Shown here in pieces: positions 43,961 to 54,650 of a stretch of DNA of 64,000 bases; positions within the stretch are counted from its first letter, which is position 1, and every line of letters starts with the position of its first letter. A program made the translations under genes and the position numbers. This DNA comes from Yponomeuta sedellus (lineage: Eukaryota > Arthropoda > Insecta > Lepidoptera > Yponomeutidae): NCBI GenBank assembly GCA_934045075.1, contig OW203750.1:6157410-6221409 (forward strand), read 5' to 3'. Below the pieces are notes generated by a model that saw nothing but the letters and a program-made list of their open reading frames with translations, made no database searches and was not told where the DNA came from.

Positions 43961-44176
43961 GAAATGGTAGCCGCAGCTTGCGAGTACCTTTATTCTCAAA
44001 TTTTGACATTTTATCGCGACAAACCGCGTAACTCGTGCCATCATGCTACCAGACTGGAAATAACAACATCTACAACCCTTAAAATAAAATAACGTATTTT
44101 AAGGGTTTTTTTCAACAAATCGTATTATTTTAGCTTAATTCTAGTTTTCTATGTATTATCTGGCGCGGAGTAGGTA

Positions 44177-44420
44177 CAGTCTATTTATTCTTACTTGTCC
44201 AATTTAGTAAACAAGATTCTACCCTTAAACTGTGACTTTTGAGTCCAAAACTGCCATATTTCCATAAATGAAACCTGGAACACTCTTTTAGATAACACGC
44301 TGCCAATTTTATAAACATAGTTCATGAATTTGCGAGAAAACGTCTAGTTTAGGCATCTAATCTCAATTTTAAGGTTAGAATCTTGTTTACTAAATTGGAC
44401 AAGTAAGAATAAATAGACTG
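44177..44420. mobile_element. TA-flanked MITE, copy 1
   Basis: 244 bp between TA dinucleotides. About 45-bp inverted repeats begin CAGTCTATTTATTCTTACTT. Copy 2 at 53272-53518 differs at only a few sites, so the family moved recently. Confidence 0.9.
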
Positions 44421-44478
44421 TATATTTTATTGCACACCGATATTTTAGAGGTATGGTTAGAAGGGTTTTCTAATAGTC

Positions 44479-44965
44479 TAACACCCGTATTCTAGGACGT
44501 TTTTCGAAGTTTTCCTCCACTCCACTCTTGCTCAACCGAGGAAAACAGTATTTTAAAACGTATTTTTCCTCCAATCGAGCAAGTTTCTCACTCGACTCGA
44601 GGAGTCGAGGAATCAACTGTCAAAGCTAAGGTACCTCGGGCCCTACCCTAAAGCTTCCTCGAGAAAGAAAAAGAAAAACTTCTGCCTGTCGGAACTTAGC
44701 AATGACATCGCCATTGCCAACATGAAAACCACAGATTATATTGATGTAGGTACTCACTCGACTACACTCCAAATACTGGCTGGTAATACTAACTCATTAC
44801 TAACCCTTGCGCTCATTAAGGGAAGGCTATGTCCAGCAGTGGACTAATATAGCCTGAAGAAGAAGAATACTAACTCAAGTAAATGCCTCTTCTTCTCCTC
44901 GACTCCACCTCCATTGAGTATTGAGTCAAGGAGACTTTGAGGAACGTCTTGGAATACGGGTGTTA
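44479..44965. mobile_element. Inverted-repeat element, about 487 bp
   Basis: Ends TAACACCCGTATTCTAGGAC GT and ACGTCTTGGAATACGGGTGT TA. The interior is CTCC/GAGG-rich and carries a later RTE-tail fragment (about 44817-44866). Confidence 0.82.
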
Positions 44966-45011
44966 GTATTGACTTTCATTAATTTTGTATTAAAAATTAT
45001 TGTAGCAGTGT

Positions 45012-45185
45012 TAACAGACGATCGAACTTGGTACGCGTCCGACAGCGGTTTGGGCGTACCATCGGACCGAGCGAACACGAAACAATAGGTACTAATTGGG
45101 TTCGGCTGACATTCCTCACGAACGGATGTGGTATGAAGCGTACCGAATCCGCTGTCCGCACCGTACCAGGTTCGAGCGTCTGTTA
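45012..45185. mobile_element. MITE, 174 bp
   Basis: Ends TAACAGACGATCGAACTTGG TACG and CGTACCAGGTTCGAGCGTCT GTTA (imperfect inverted repeats), with a GC-rich interior. Confidence 0.75.
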
Positions 45186-45407
45186 ATAATATAATTGTGA
45201 ATTATTTATGAATTTAATATTTAAATAATATTGACTAAATTATTTATGAATTTAATATTTCATATTGCATTGTATTCCAGAGGTATACACAGGGTTTGTT
45301 TGCCATTAACTTTTTTGTAAGTAGGTATACGGGGTATACCTACATTGGAGACACCCTATATAGTTATAAGTAGATACAAATTGTTTATGGATGAATAATA
45401 TATTTAC

Positions 45408-46125
45408 ACTATTTTTATTTTTAATGCACTAACCCGTGCTAAGGAACAAATTTAAAAACCTATTTAGAGGCTAAAAATTTCATCCATGCCGGGACTCGAA
45501 CCCGCAACCCCTGGCCATCCGTACCAGCGCTCCACCAATTGAGCCAATGGGCGACTCACGGCATCAGTGAAATTTCGAACCTCTTTACAATATTCTCTGT
45601 ATTACGTACAGGCAGCGACATCTGACTTAAGCAAATTGCGTTACTTACAGCCCCGACTACCTACTTTGCAGTTAGGTTTAACATCGGAACGATATCACTG
45701 TACCCATATGATTACACTATTTTTATTTTTAATGCACTAACCCGTGCTAAGGAACAAATTTAAAAACCTATTTAGAGGCTAAAAATTTCACCCATGCCGG
45801 GATTCGAACCCGCAACCTCTGGCTATCCGTACCAGCGCTCTACCAATTGAGCCAATGGGCGACTCACGACATCAGTGAAATTTCGAACCTCTTTACAATA
45901 TTCTCTGTATTACGTACAGGCAGCATAAGTACGCATAATTTGCTCAAGTCAGTTGTCGCTGCCTGTACGTAATACAGAGAATATTGTAAAGAGGTTCGAA
46001 ATTTCACTGATGTCGTGAGTCGCCCATTGGCTCAATTGGTAGAGCGCTGGTACGGATAGCCAGAGGTTGCGGGTTCGAATCCCGGCATGGGTGAAATTTT
46101 TAGCCTCTAAATAGGTTTTTAAACT
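45408..46125. repeat. Three internal-tRNA SINEs: two minus, one plus
   Basis: 45408-45712 (full minus), 45713-45925 (minus) and 45948-46125 (plus). The second and third form a head-to-head palindrome around CAGGCAGCATAAGTACGC. The first and second are tandem, joined through their distal ends. Confidence 0.88.
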
Positions 46126-46883
46126 TAAAATACTTCCCAGGGACAGTTTAATTAGTCTATGGCGAAAGATAAAGACGAAACCATAAACTTACGGGTCATG
46201 TTTTGTAAAACTGTATGTTTAAAGAAATTTTTCTATCCGATACTTCATTACTTAGTACAAATCAATATTTTTGATAGCATTCAGTGACAGTTACATATTT
46301 ATTTAAAAAACATCTCCCATAATAAGAGAACTGCTAACACAATACTATCATACTTTCTCGAGAAGATTCAGGATCGTGACTTTATAGGTACAATAGTTCT
46401 CCATTTTCTCGGTCATAATGCGAAATGGGATCCGTGCGGAATGGATTCTTTTTTTTGCCCTATAAAGGGCGCCCTCTGGAGGACACGGGGGAGGGAGGTG
46501 GTGAATGCTCATGCATAACAGCACGGACCCGGCCGTGCTGCCAATGTGGGACTCACAAGAAGTGCGCATACCCACTAACATCACCTTGGGGCTGGTTTTG
46601 GTCCTAAGCACAGATTAAAAAGACTCAGTCCTAAGGACCCCTAAACCCACATCGGGAGCGACCCGCCTCGAGGCCGAGGTAGGCTTGCAGAATGGATCCC
46701 CTAGGCTGCATTCTTTGTGCCTCTAGCTCGTCTGCCCTCCAATTGGCCCAAAACTATCTTCTTCTCTAGCTAGACTAGACTTCATCCCTTAGCTGTCTGG
46801 GCATATTATGCGGATGACCGCATAATATGCTCAGAACAGCTAAGGGACCTCTGGTGACAGACTGAGGACAGTCGCTTTGTTAA
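46126..46883. other. Intergenic, with one foldback
   Basis: 46795-46845 is an imperfect palindrome (GCATATTATGCGGATGACCG CATAATATGC). The GC-rich block 46430-46760 may be a LINE remnant, but no frame is convincing. Confidence 0.4.
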
Positions 46884-47278
46884 GGCCTGTGCAGACGAGG
46901 GACTTTTGTCCCCAAGGGACAAGTCTCTGAATAGTAAAAAATGTCCTTAGAGTACTTGTCGCGGACTCAACGCCTACGGTGTGCAGTCATTTGTTCCCCG
47001 GAAATTGAGTACTAAAGCGTACGCTATGGAAGCAAATATTCTGAGATTACATTGTGTTGTAATTTACATGAAGTTGAAAGAGAAAAGGCGTTTTAAAAGA
47101 AAACGCCTTTTCTTCTTTCTTTTGTCCAGTCCGGTCTCTTGATGCCCTCGGTAACTTAAGGGACTTTTTGTACGGGATACTTTTAGTCCTTCGTGTGCGT
47201 TATTCGATACAATTTATAAGAGATCTATATCGACGGATAAAAAAGTACCCGGGGGATAGTCCCTCGTCTGCGCAGGCC
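46884..47278. mobile_element. Inverted-repeat element, first tandem copy
   Basis: Ends GGCCTGTGCAGACGAGGGAC and GTCCCTCGTCTGCGCAGGCC. The interior includes the palindrome AAAAGGCGTTTTAAAAGAAAACGCCTTTT split by a few bases. A second copy starts at about 47325 and resumes at 52268-52490 after the copia insertion. A flank of about 34 bp (TTCTGAGTTCGTATAGCATA) is duplicated with it. Confidence 0.85.
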
Positions 47279-47497
47279 TTTATTCTGAGTTCGTATAGCA
47301 TAGAAATATTGGAAGAAATATTGCAGACGAGGAACTTTTGTCCCCAAGGGACAAAAGTCTCTGAATAGTAAAAAATGTCCTTAGAGTACTTGTCGCGGAC
47401 TGAACGCCTACGGTGTGCAGTCATTTGTTCCCCGGAAATTGAGTACTAAAGCGTACGCTATGGAAGCAAATATTCTGAGATTACATTGTGTTGTAAT

Positions 47498-47703
47498 TGT
47501 TATTAGGACTCCAGGTAAAGATGTGTTTCTTGCAAACTGATGAATTTATTGGGATCGGTGAAAATACAGATAAAAATAACAAACGTGGTTACTACGCCAT
47601 TTTTCAAAAACACGACAGTTCGATACAGTGGTGCAATAGACAAAACCTGAATATATCCTCTTTAGAGTACATATCAAACACGTTTTATTGCCTAACTACA
47701 ACA
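47498..47703 (-). repeat. Copia 3' LTR
   Basis: 206 bp, same sequence as 52062-52267 as far as I can compare by eye. Followed inward by the purine tract at 47704-47712. Confidence 0.95.
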
Positions 47704-47927
47704 CCTCCCCTCAATAAAATATGTATAACAAAACTTTAACACTAACACTCATGAACTTCCCTTTAATACACTGACATGCCCTTAACAAAACAAAAAATCT
47801 CCTTCTAACGTAACCTCCCCTTAACAGGCCATCCTAGACTTAATAACCAACAAACAACATAACACACAAGTTACAAATAAAACTAAATCTCACACTAATA
47901 TAACTAATTTTAGAAAACAAAATCAAT

Positions 47928-48503
47928 CTAACTAAACAACCTTCCTCTTAAATCTTTAAACATTATACCACCCAGGGGTTTAGTTAAAATATCGGCAATT
48001 TGGTTACTGGAACTTACGTACTTCAATACAATAATGTTATTGTCGATTTTTTCTTTTACAAATCTTTGTTTAATATCTAAGTGTTTAACTCTTGTATTTC
48101 CAGTAGCCATGTGAGCCATTTTGATAGTAGACTGGTTATCTTCATAAACTACAATAGGCCCCAAATCTATGTCGAAATCTTTTAATATTGATTTCAGCCA
48201 GCAGGCTTCACTCGTAGCATGGCTTAGAGCAATATACTCAGCTTCTGTTGACGACAGAGACACAGATTGTTGCTTTTTTGATACCCAAATGACAGAACAC
48301 CCAAATAATTTGAAACAATACCCTGTTGTAGATTTTCTATCATCACTCCCCCCCCAGTCACTATCAACATGGCATGTTACGCCCTCATTACAATCCCTGT
48401 AATACGTTAGACACAAATCTATCGTTCCCTGTATGTACCTTAGTACATTTAGTAACATTTTATGGAGTAGTTGACTAGCGCAACAGACGTATCTGCTCAA
48501 CAT
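47928..48503 (-). pseudogene. Copia RNase H part, frameshifted from gag-pol
   Basis: Contains VDSDWGGSDDRKSTTGYC, SLSSTEAEYIALS, YEDNQSTIKM and IADILTKPLGG, the copia RNase H motifs. It is offset from the main frame by a small indel in the A8GA4 stretch near 48600-48615. This is the only break seen, so it may be a recent mutation or a homopolymer error. Confidence 0.88.
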
Positions 48504-48541
48504 ATTAACTACAACACATAAATCTGGCCTAGAACCAGTAA

Positions 48542-51500
48542 CTACATATAATAGTTTCCCAATAAGTGCTCTGCACTTATATTCAAACTGACTGTCAGAC
48601 TTTTCTTTTTTTTAGTAAGTAAATCAAATTGAAAATTCTTATCAATGGGCAAAGACAAAGGTTTACAATCAGTCATACCATAATAGGATATTATCTTTTT
48701 TAAGTACTCTTTTTGACATATTGTTGTGTAGCCCTTGACCAAATCCTGCTTCACCTCAATCCCCAGAAAATTGCCTACATGTCCCATGTCTCTCAACTTA
48801 AAAGCGTTAGTCAAACTTTCTCTCAACTTTGACAACTCTTTTTCACACGTACTGAAATAAAGAATATCATCAACATACAGTAGCAAGAAAGTTTTGTTAC
48901 CGTTTTCATTTTTTGAATACAGGCAATAATCTTTGTCAGAGATTTTAAACCCCTCCGCCCTCATGACCGCATCAAAAGTTTCGTTCCAATATTTTGGAGA
49001 CCTTTTTAAACCATAAATTGACTTGTTTAGTTTGCAGTACTTATACTTAGTGTCTACGCCCTCTGGCATTTTTAAGTAAACATCCTCGTCAATTTTGCTG
49101 TTTAAAAAAGCGTTACAAACATCCAATTGATTTATTCTACAGTTCAACCTAGTAGCCACCGCTGTGAAGATCCTGAATGTATTAAGCTTTACCACTGGGG
49201 CGTAAAGATCAAGATCATCAAAGTCACTCTGTTGGAATCCTCGCGCCACCAACCTTGCTTTATAGATTATTTCTCCTTTATGATCTTGTTTTAGCCGTAG
49301 TACCCACTTAGTACTGATGATCTCTTGACCTTCTGGCACCTTCTCTTTTAATGTCCAGGTATTCTTTTCTTGTAGTTGTTCTAGCTCCTTGTCTATCGCT
49401 TTTTTCCAGTTATCAGCATCCTCTCTTTTCATTGCTTCTTTGTAATTTTCAGGTTCACCTTCGCCTGCAACAAGTATATAATCATCCAATAGTCTAGGAC
49501 GGTTCACTACTCTGCCTGATCTTGTCCTTATCGGCTCTTCAATCTCCTCGGCTGACTCAAAAGTTTCGCTTCCAGTCTCATTTTCTGTCTCTGATGTTAC
49601 TTGCAGATTCTCTCTGTCTACCTGCTCTTGGTGTCTTTCACTGTTCAGTACTTCCTGCGATATCTCCGATTGTTCGAGTGGTTGCTCCATGTTCAGATAC
49701 ACCACCTCTTCATTTACTGTCTGTTCAAGCTCTTGGTCCAGGTAGACTACCTGCTTAGTATTGATCTCAGACACAGGTTCTGTATTATGAATAAATACAA
49801 CGTCTCGCTTAACCTGAACTATTTTCTCTCTTTGATAAAAAATCCGGAAGCCCTTAGTACCTTCATATCCGACAAACGTGCCTTTTTCGGCCTTTGAATC
49901 AAGTTTTCGCCTTTTCTCTTTCGGAATGTGCACCCATACACTCGTTCCAAACACTTTATTCAAGTTGTTGATATCATAGTCTTTCCCCGTCCATATTTGA
50001 TAAGGCGTCTTTTTCTTGTCTCTGCTTTTACTTGTTCTATTAAGCACATAAACTACAGTATTTATGGCTTCCGCCCACAGCTCTTTGCACACTCCCTTAG
50101 CAATCAGCATGGTTCGAGCGGCCTCGACTAGTGTCCGCATATCTCTTTCGGCCTGACCGTTTTGCTCAGGAGTATAGGGCACAGTAGTTTCTTGCCTTAT
50201 ACCTTTCTCATTAAAGAAAGCCTCCATCTCCTTATTCACGAATTCTTTCCCATTATCCGATCTAAAGATTTTCAGTGCACAACTGGTCTCTCTCTCTGCT
50301 GTCTGGACAAACAACTTTACCTTTTGTACGACCTCTGACTTCTTCTGAAGAAAGTAGACGTAACGGAATTTCGAGAAATCATCCTTTATGAGCAAGAAAT
50401 ATCTTGATCCACCGAGTGAAGTAATTTCTAAAGGCCCGCAAACATCCGCGTGAACCAGCTCCAAAGCTTGTGTTGAAGTACTCGTTTGCTCTCTAAATAG
50501 CAATCTATGTGCCTTACCTTGTAAGCAATCCGTACATCTTTTAGTGTCACTTCTAAAAGAGATGTTATTATTTGACAACACCGTTTTTACATACTCCATG
50601 TTCTGGTGACAAAGCCGCTCATGCCACTCGCTTAACGAGACTGCCGCGCATTGAGCATCGTTTCTCGTGAAGTTCATAACATAAAAACTTTCTTCTCTAA
50701 ATCCGGATGCACAAACTTTACCATTTATCTTTATTAGGCATTTGTCCAGCAACAAATTAACTGTGTACCCTTTACTTGTCGCACAAGATACCGAAAACAA
50801 GTTTAATTTCAACTCTGGTACGAACAAAACGTCGCTTAGTTTATTGCCCTCGAATAATATATCTCCATTTCCTAATACTGGTAATTTTCTCCCATCACCA
50901 ACCACAACAAATCGATCTGACGTCTCATTGAATGACGTAAAAAGGATTCTCTCAGAAGTCATGTGTTGACTTGCGCCACTGTCTATAATCCATTTGCTTG
51001 TTGGAACTACATGGAGTCCGCTGTCAGTAGTCATCGCATTTGCTGTCATAACCAGGAATGCATTGTCATCCTTGTTAAAACCCGATTTATTATTCGCATT
51101 AGTCTTCGGGCAGTGCGATTTTAAATGACCAGCTTTATTGCACAGGAAACATATCCGGGTTTCCTTGTTACTTCTGCAATCTTTTGCTATATGTCCCACT
51201 CGATTGCATTTGAAGCACTTTGCTTGGCTTTTTGCAGCTAAAGCGATATTGTTGTCTCTGCTATTCTCCGGATTAGTCAATCTACTCCTCAACCTATCCT
51301 CCTCCATCAACAATCTTCCAACCAGGTCATCCAGGTTTTGACGCGCTGGATCAACCGACTCCCATGCCGAGATAAAATGTACATATTTCTCTGGTAATGA
51401 CATGAGTACCTTCGTCATGAGAAACTTCTCAGACACTTCCTCTCCAGCTTGTTTCAGTTGACTAGCCATCTCTTGTATTTTTGAGACGAACGTTGACAAG

Positions 51501-51988
51501 GCCATCCCATCTTCATATTTAAAGCTGAAGAAGCGTTGTTGAATAATATGAGTACTCGTGTTTGACTTCTGCTCATATATGGTCAGTAATTTGTTCCACA
51601 TCTGAGTCGCCGTCTCACAGGTCGTAATGTGGACCATCGCACTTTCAGACAATCTACTGACGAGCAATCCCTGAGCTTTCGCATCCTTTTTAAACCACCC
51701 AACTGCGTTTTCCTCAGACTTCACTTCCGTGCCGTTCACGACTGACAGCAAGTCTAACGATCTTAATAGCACCGTCATTTGAAACTTCCACAGACTCCAG
51801 TTTCGTTGCCCCTCGAGTTTGAAAACCCCCACCGATCCCGCCGACATGAGCTGATCCATTATCCTGGATATAACTCCCCTTTCGTTGTAGGATGTAACAA
51901 GGTTGCGCTTGTTGCAGTACTTTTTAACTCCAGTACCGCCAGCCCCCAAACGCTGCTGCTCTTCCCTTGACACTAAGCGCCTCTCCAA
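48542..51988 (-). CDS. Copia gag-pol: Gag, protease, integrase and reverse transcriptase
   Basis: A 1148-codon frame. Order: Gag (WSLWKFQM near residue 65); two zinc knuckles (CFKCNRVGHIAKDC, CFLCNKAGHLKSHC); protease (WIIDSGASQHM); integrase with the H-H-C-C finger (WHERLCHQN ... CTDCLQGK) and DDE core (HADVCGPL, FRSDNGKEF, EQNGQAERD); reverse transcriptase (KARLVARGFQQ, QLDVCNAFLN, LLLYVDDI). Integrase before RT is the copia order. The frame leaves the family sequence in an A-rich run near 48600-48615 and stops at 48542; RNase H continues in another frame. Confidence 0.95.
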   Translation of the reverse strand: MERRLVSREEQQRLGAGGTGVKKYCNKRNLVTSYNERGVISRIMDQLMSAGSVGVFKLEGQRNWSLWKFQMTVLLRSLDLLSVVNGTEVKSEENAVGWFKKDAKAQGLLVSRLSESAMVHITTCETATQMWNKLLTIYEQKSNTSTHIIQQRFFSFKYEDGMALSTFVSKIQEMASQLKQAGEEVSEKFLMTKVLMSLPEKYVHFISAWESVDPARQNLDDLVGRLLMEEDRLRSRLTNPENSRDNNIALAAKSQAKCFKCNRVGHIAKDCRSNKETRICFLCNKAGHLKSHCPKTNANNKSGFNKDDNAFLVMTANAMTTDSGLHVVPTSKWIIDSGASQHMTSERILFTSFNETSDRFVVVGDGRKLPVLGNGDILFEGNKLSDVLFVPELKLNLFSVSCATSKGYTVNLLLDKCLIKINGKVCASGFREESFYVMNFTRNDAQCAAVSLSEWHERLCHQNMEYVKTVLSNNNISFRSDTKRCTDCLQGKAHRLLFREQTSTSTQALELVHADVCGPLEITSLGGSRYFLLIKDDFSKFRYVYFLQKKSEVVQKVKLFVQTAERETSCALKIFRSDNGKEFVNKEMEAFFNEKGIRQETTVPYTPEQNGQAERDMRTLVEAARTMLIAKGVCKELWAEAINTVVYVLNRTSKSRDKKKTPYQIWTGKDYDINNLNKVFGTSVWVHIPKEKRRKLDSKAEKGTFVGYEGTKGFRIFYQREKIVQVKRDVVFIHNTEPVSEINTKQVVYLDQELEQTVNEEVVYLNMEQPLEQSEISQEVLNSERHQEQVDRENLQVTSETENETGSETFESAEEIEEPIRTRSGRVVNRPRLLDDYILVAGEGEPENYKEAMKREDADNWKKAIDKELEQLQEKNTWTLKEKVPEGQEIISTKWVLRLKQDHKGEIIYKARLVARGFQQSDFDDLDLYAPVVKLNTFRIFTAVATRLNCRINQLDVCNAFLNSKIDEDVYLKMPEGVDTKYKYCKLNKSIYGLKRSPKYWNETFDAVMRAEGFKISDKDYCLYSKNENGNKTFLLLYVDDILYFSTCEKELSKLRESLTNAFKLRDMGHVGNFLGIEVKQDLVKGYTTICQKEYLKKIISYYGMTDCKPLSLPIDKNFQFDLLTKKKKSLTVSLNISAEHLLGNYYM

Positions 51989-52047
51989 CGAAAATCAGCT
52001 TGCCTCCCGAAACAGCAATTTTCACCTAAACAGAGTTACGAAAACGA

Positions 52048-52061
52048 CTGGGCCCATAACC
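52048..52061 (-). other. Copia primer-binding site (initiator tRNA-Met, internal)
   Basis: Minus strand GGTTATGGGCCCAG directly inside the 5' LTR. It complements the anticodon stem-loop of initiator tRNA-Met rather than the tRNA 3' end. Confidence 0.85.
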
Positions 52062-52267
52062 TGTTATTAGGACTCCAGGTAAAGATGTGTTTCTTGCAAA
52101 CTGATGAATTTATTGGGATCGGTGAAAATACAGATAAAAATAACAAACGTGGTTACTACGCCATTTTTCAAAAACACGACAGTTCGATACAGTGGTGCAA
52201 TAGACAAAACCTGAATATATCCTCTTTAGAGTACATATCAAACACGTTTTATTGCCTAACTACAACA
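52062..52267 (-). repeat. Copia 5' LTR
   Basis: 206 bp. On the minus strand it starts TGTTGTAGTTAGGCAATAAA and ends CCTAATAACA, next to the primer-binding site. Confidence 0.95.
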
Positions 52268-52515
52268 GTAATTTACATGAAGTTGAAAGAGAAAAGGCGT
52301 TTTAAAAGAAAACGCCTTTTCTTCTTTCTTTTGTCCAGTCCGGTCTCTTGATGCCCTCGGTAACTTAAGGGACTTTTGTACGGGGTACTTTTAGTCCTTC
52401 GTGTGCGTTATTCGATACAATTTATAGGAGATCTATATCGACGGATAAAAAAGTACCAGAGGGATAGTCCCTCGTCTGCGCAGGCCTTTTTTCTGAGTTC
52501 GTATAGCATAGAAAT

Positions 52516-53160
52516 ATTGGCTGTGAAGGCTGTCCACGGGATGTATGTACCTATAGGTACACAAATAAAACTGACGTAAAAATGTGAAGACGTTTTTTAT
52601 TATCATCTCAAAGGTAACACTGCTGTATTAATAATAGTTGCCAAGCCAACCGTACTATAATAATTATAGGTAATAAATGATTATAGTTAAATTATGTTTA
52701 GGTACGCAAATTATTGTGCTTGTGCAATAAATTAATAAAAACTGGGGAAATGGTATATTATTCTGTTATCTTTTCTATGATTTTGCAGTACCTGCATTTG
52801 TTTGTTTCAGCATAAGTTCGACGAGCGGGAACTGGAAAGTTTGTCTCAAACTTTCTAGATTCATCTTGTCAAACTGGGTATTTCCCGTTCATCCGATCTG
52901 CCAACTGATCAATTGGCCCAATGCGAAATCTTTGCCCCGTTTAGCCAACGCCCACCTTTTATTTTTGTTACAGTCATGTTTAGAACTGTTTGTGTGATTA
53001 CGACCTCCTATACATTCTTCTTGATACTTTTCATTGGATTGGTTGCAATAAAACTGTTCTGCAAATGACAGTACACATCTAATAGGAACACGATCTTCCA
53101 AATGTTAGATCAGTATGGTGAACGGGAAAAAAGTACCGCTGCGTATACGATCGACAAGGT
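52516..53160. other. Intergenic, nothing firm
   Basis: Bases 52860-53125 have weak inverted ends (TCCCGTTCATCCGATCTG and CAGTATGGTGAACGGGA), perhaps a decayed MITE. Confidence 0.35.
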
Positions 53161-53262
53161 CGACCGATCATACTAACTTGAAAATTAAGAATCGACTGTT
53201 AGCACAGATTAGATAATAGTTACCTAACTGTTAGGCGGTACGAAGTTCGCTGGGTCAGCTAG
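53160..53262 (+). mobile_element. Helitron-like 3' end
   Basis: Ends GGTACGAAGTTCGCTGGGTC before AGCTAG; the AAGAATCGACTGTTAG segment is shared with 20583-20752. Confidence 0.6.
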
Positions 53263-53271
53263 TCATACCTA

Positions 53272-53518
53272 CAATCTATTTATTCTTACTTGTCCAATTT
53301 AGTAAACAAGATTCTATCCTCAAACTGTGACTTTTTGGTCCAAAACTGCCATATTTCCCTAAATGAAGTAACCTGGAACACTCTTTTAGATAACACGCTG
53401 CCAATTTTATAAACATAGTTCATGAATTTGCGAGAAATTGTCTAGTTTAGGCATCTAATCTCAATTTTAAGGTTAGAATCTTGTTTACTAAATTGGACAA
53501 GTAAGAATAAATAGACTG
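53272..53518. mobile_element. TA-flanked MITE, copy 2
   Basis: 247 bp, near-identical to 44177-44420, TA on both sides. It lies ten bases after a Helitron end. Confidence 0.9.
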
Positions 53519-53839
53519 TACATAACTTTGACGAGCGGGAATTAGGTAGGTAGTTTGTTTCAAAGAGTTAACATGAGAAATCTTAATATCCGTGGTAACT
53601 ATTTTTAGAACATACCTACAGCCTAGAGTGTAGTATATAAATATCAGGGCTATAATCGATTACCGCTATAAACGGCTTTTTTTGGCGGATATCGATTGAA
53701 GTCATAGATTGTCAATTCTAGGTTCTAAAAAAATATCACTATCAAATAACACACTTGTTAAGATTTGCCGTGTTCACTTTTAGATAAAAACGTATTATAA
53801 AACAAGTTATGATTTTTTTCCATTAGTGACGCTAGTTAG

Positions 53840-54650
53840 TAGGGTTGTTGAGGAACTTGTGATGAGGAAGAGGATTTTTTTATAATTGATTTTGAGGAAT
53901 ATGGCGAGGATGAGGAATCTGACAGACTAAGAGGATGAGGCAGAGGGATTTTTTAAACTCGATTTTGAGGAATATGGCGAGTATGACGAATCTGACAGAA
54001 TAAGAGGATGAGGCAGAGGATTTTTTTAAAATCGATTTTGTGGAATATGGCGAGTATGACGAATCTGACAGACTAAGAGGATGAGGCAGAGGAATTTTTT
54101 AAAATCGTCTTGAGTAATATGGCGAGTATGACGAATCTGACAGACTAAGAGGATGAGGCAGAGGAATTTTTTAAACTCGATTTTGAGGAATATGGCGAGT
54201 ATGACGAATCTGACAGCCTAAGGATGAGGCAGAGGAATTTTTTAAAATCGATTTTGAGTAATATGGCGAGTATGACAAATCTGACAGACTAAGAGGATGA
54301 GGCAGAGGAATTTTTTAAAATCGATTTTGAGGAATATGGCGAGTATGACGAATCTGACAGACTAAGAGGATGAGGCAGAGGATTTTTTTAAAATCGTGTT
54401 TGAGGAATAGGACGAGTATGAGGAATCTGGCAGACAAGGAGGATGCAGGAGACTAATCTCTCTCTCTTTCCCTCGCAAATTTCGTTTCAACAAAACTTAT
54501 AACTCTCGTTCCTATTAAATTCCTCTTAAAATATAAGGACGAGGAAGATTAATTACTTATTTAACAATCATTTTCGAGGAAAAGAATGAGGAACCTCAAA
54601 AATATGAGGAAATTCCTCATTTTGAGGAAGAGGAGTCTTCATCAACACTA
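53840..54650. mobile_element. Inverted-repeat element containing a minisatellite
   Basis: Ends TAGGGTTGTTGAGGA and TCATCAACACTA are imperfect inverted repeats. A 5- to 8-bp target duplication (GTTAG or CTAGTTAG, ambiguous) flanks it inside an older repeat (GCGCTAGTTAGCGCC type). The interior is the 72-73-bp array. hAT-like ends are possible. Confidence 0.65.
53870..54445. repeat. 72-73-bp minisatellite, about 8 units
   Basis: Unit with GAATATGGCGAGTATGACGA ATCTGACAGACTAAGAGGAT GAGGCAGAGG then a T-rich run. One strand is strongly GAGGA-rich. Confidence 0.9.

Larger units (their letters stand above)
47498..52267 (-). mobile_element. Copia LTR retrotransposon, nearly intact
   Basis: 4770 bp with 206-bp LTRs (47498-47703 and 52062-52267) that read as identical, each TG...CA. 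The target GTAAT is duplicated (47493-47497, 52268-52272). The primer site (52048-52061) is complementary to the anticodon arm of initiator tRNA-Met (CTGGGCCCATAACC), the half-tRNA primer known for Drosophila copia. A purine tract GAGGGGAGG abuts the 3' LTR. One gag-pol frame covers the interior. Confidence 0.96.
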
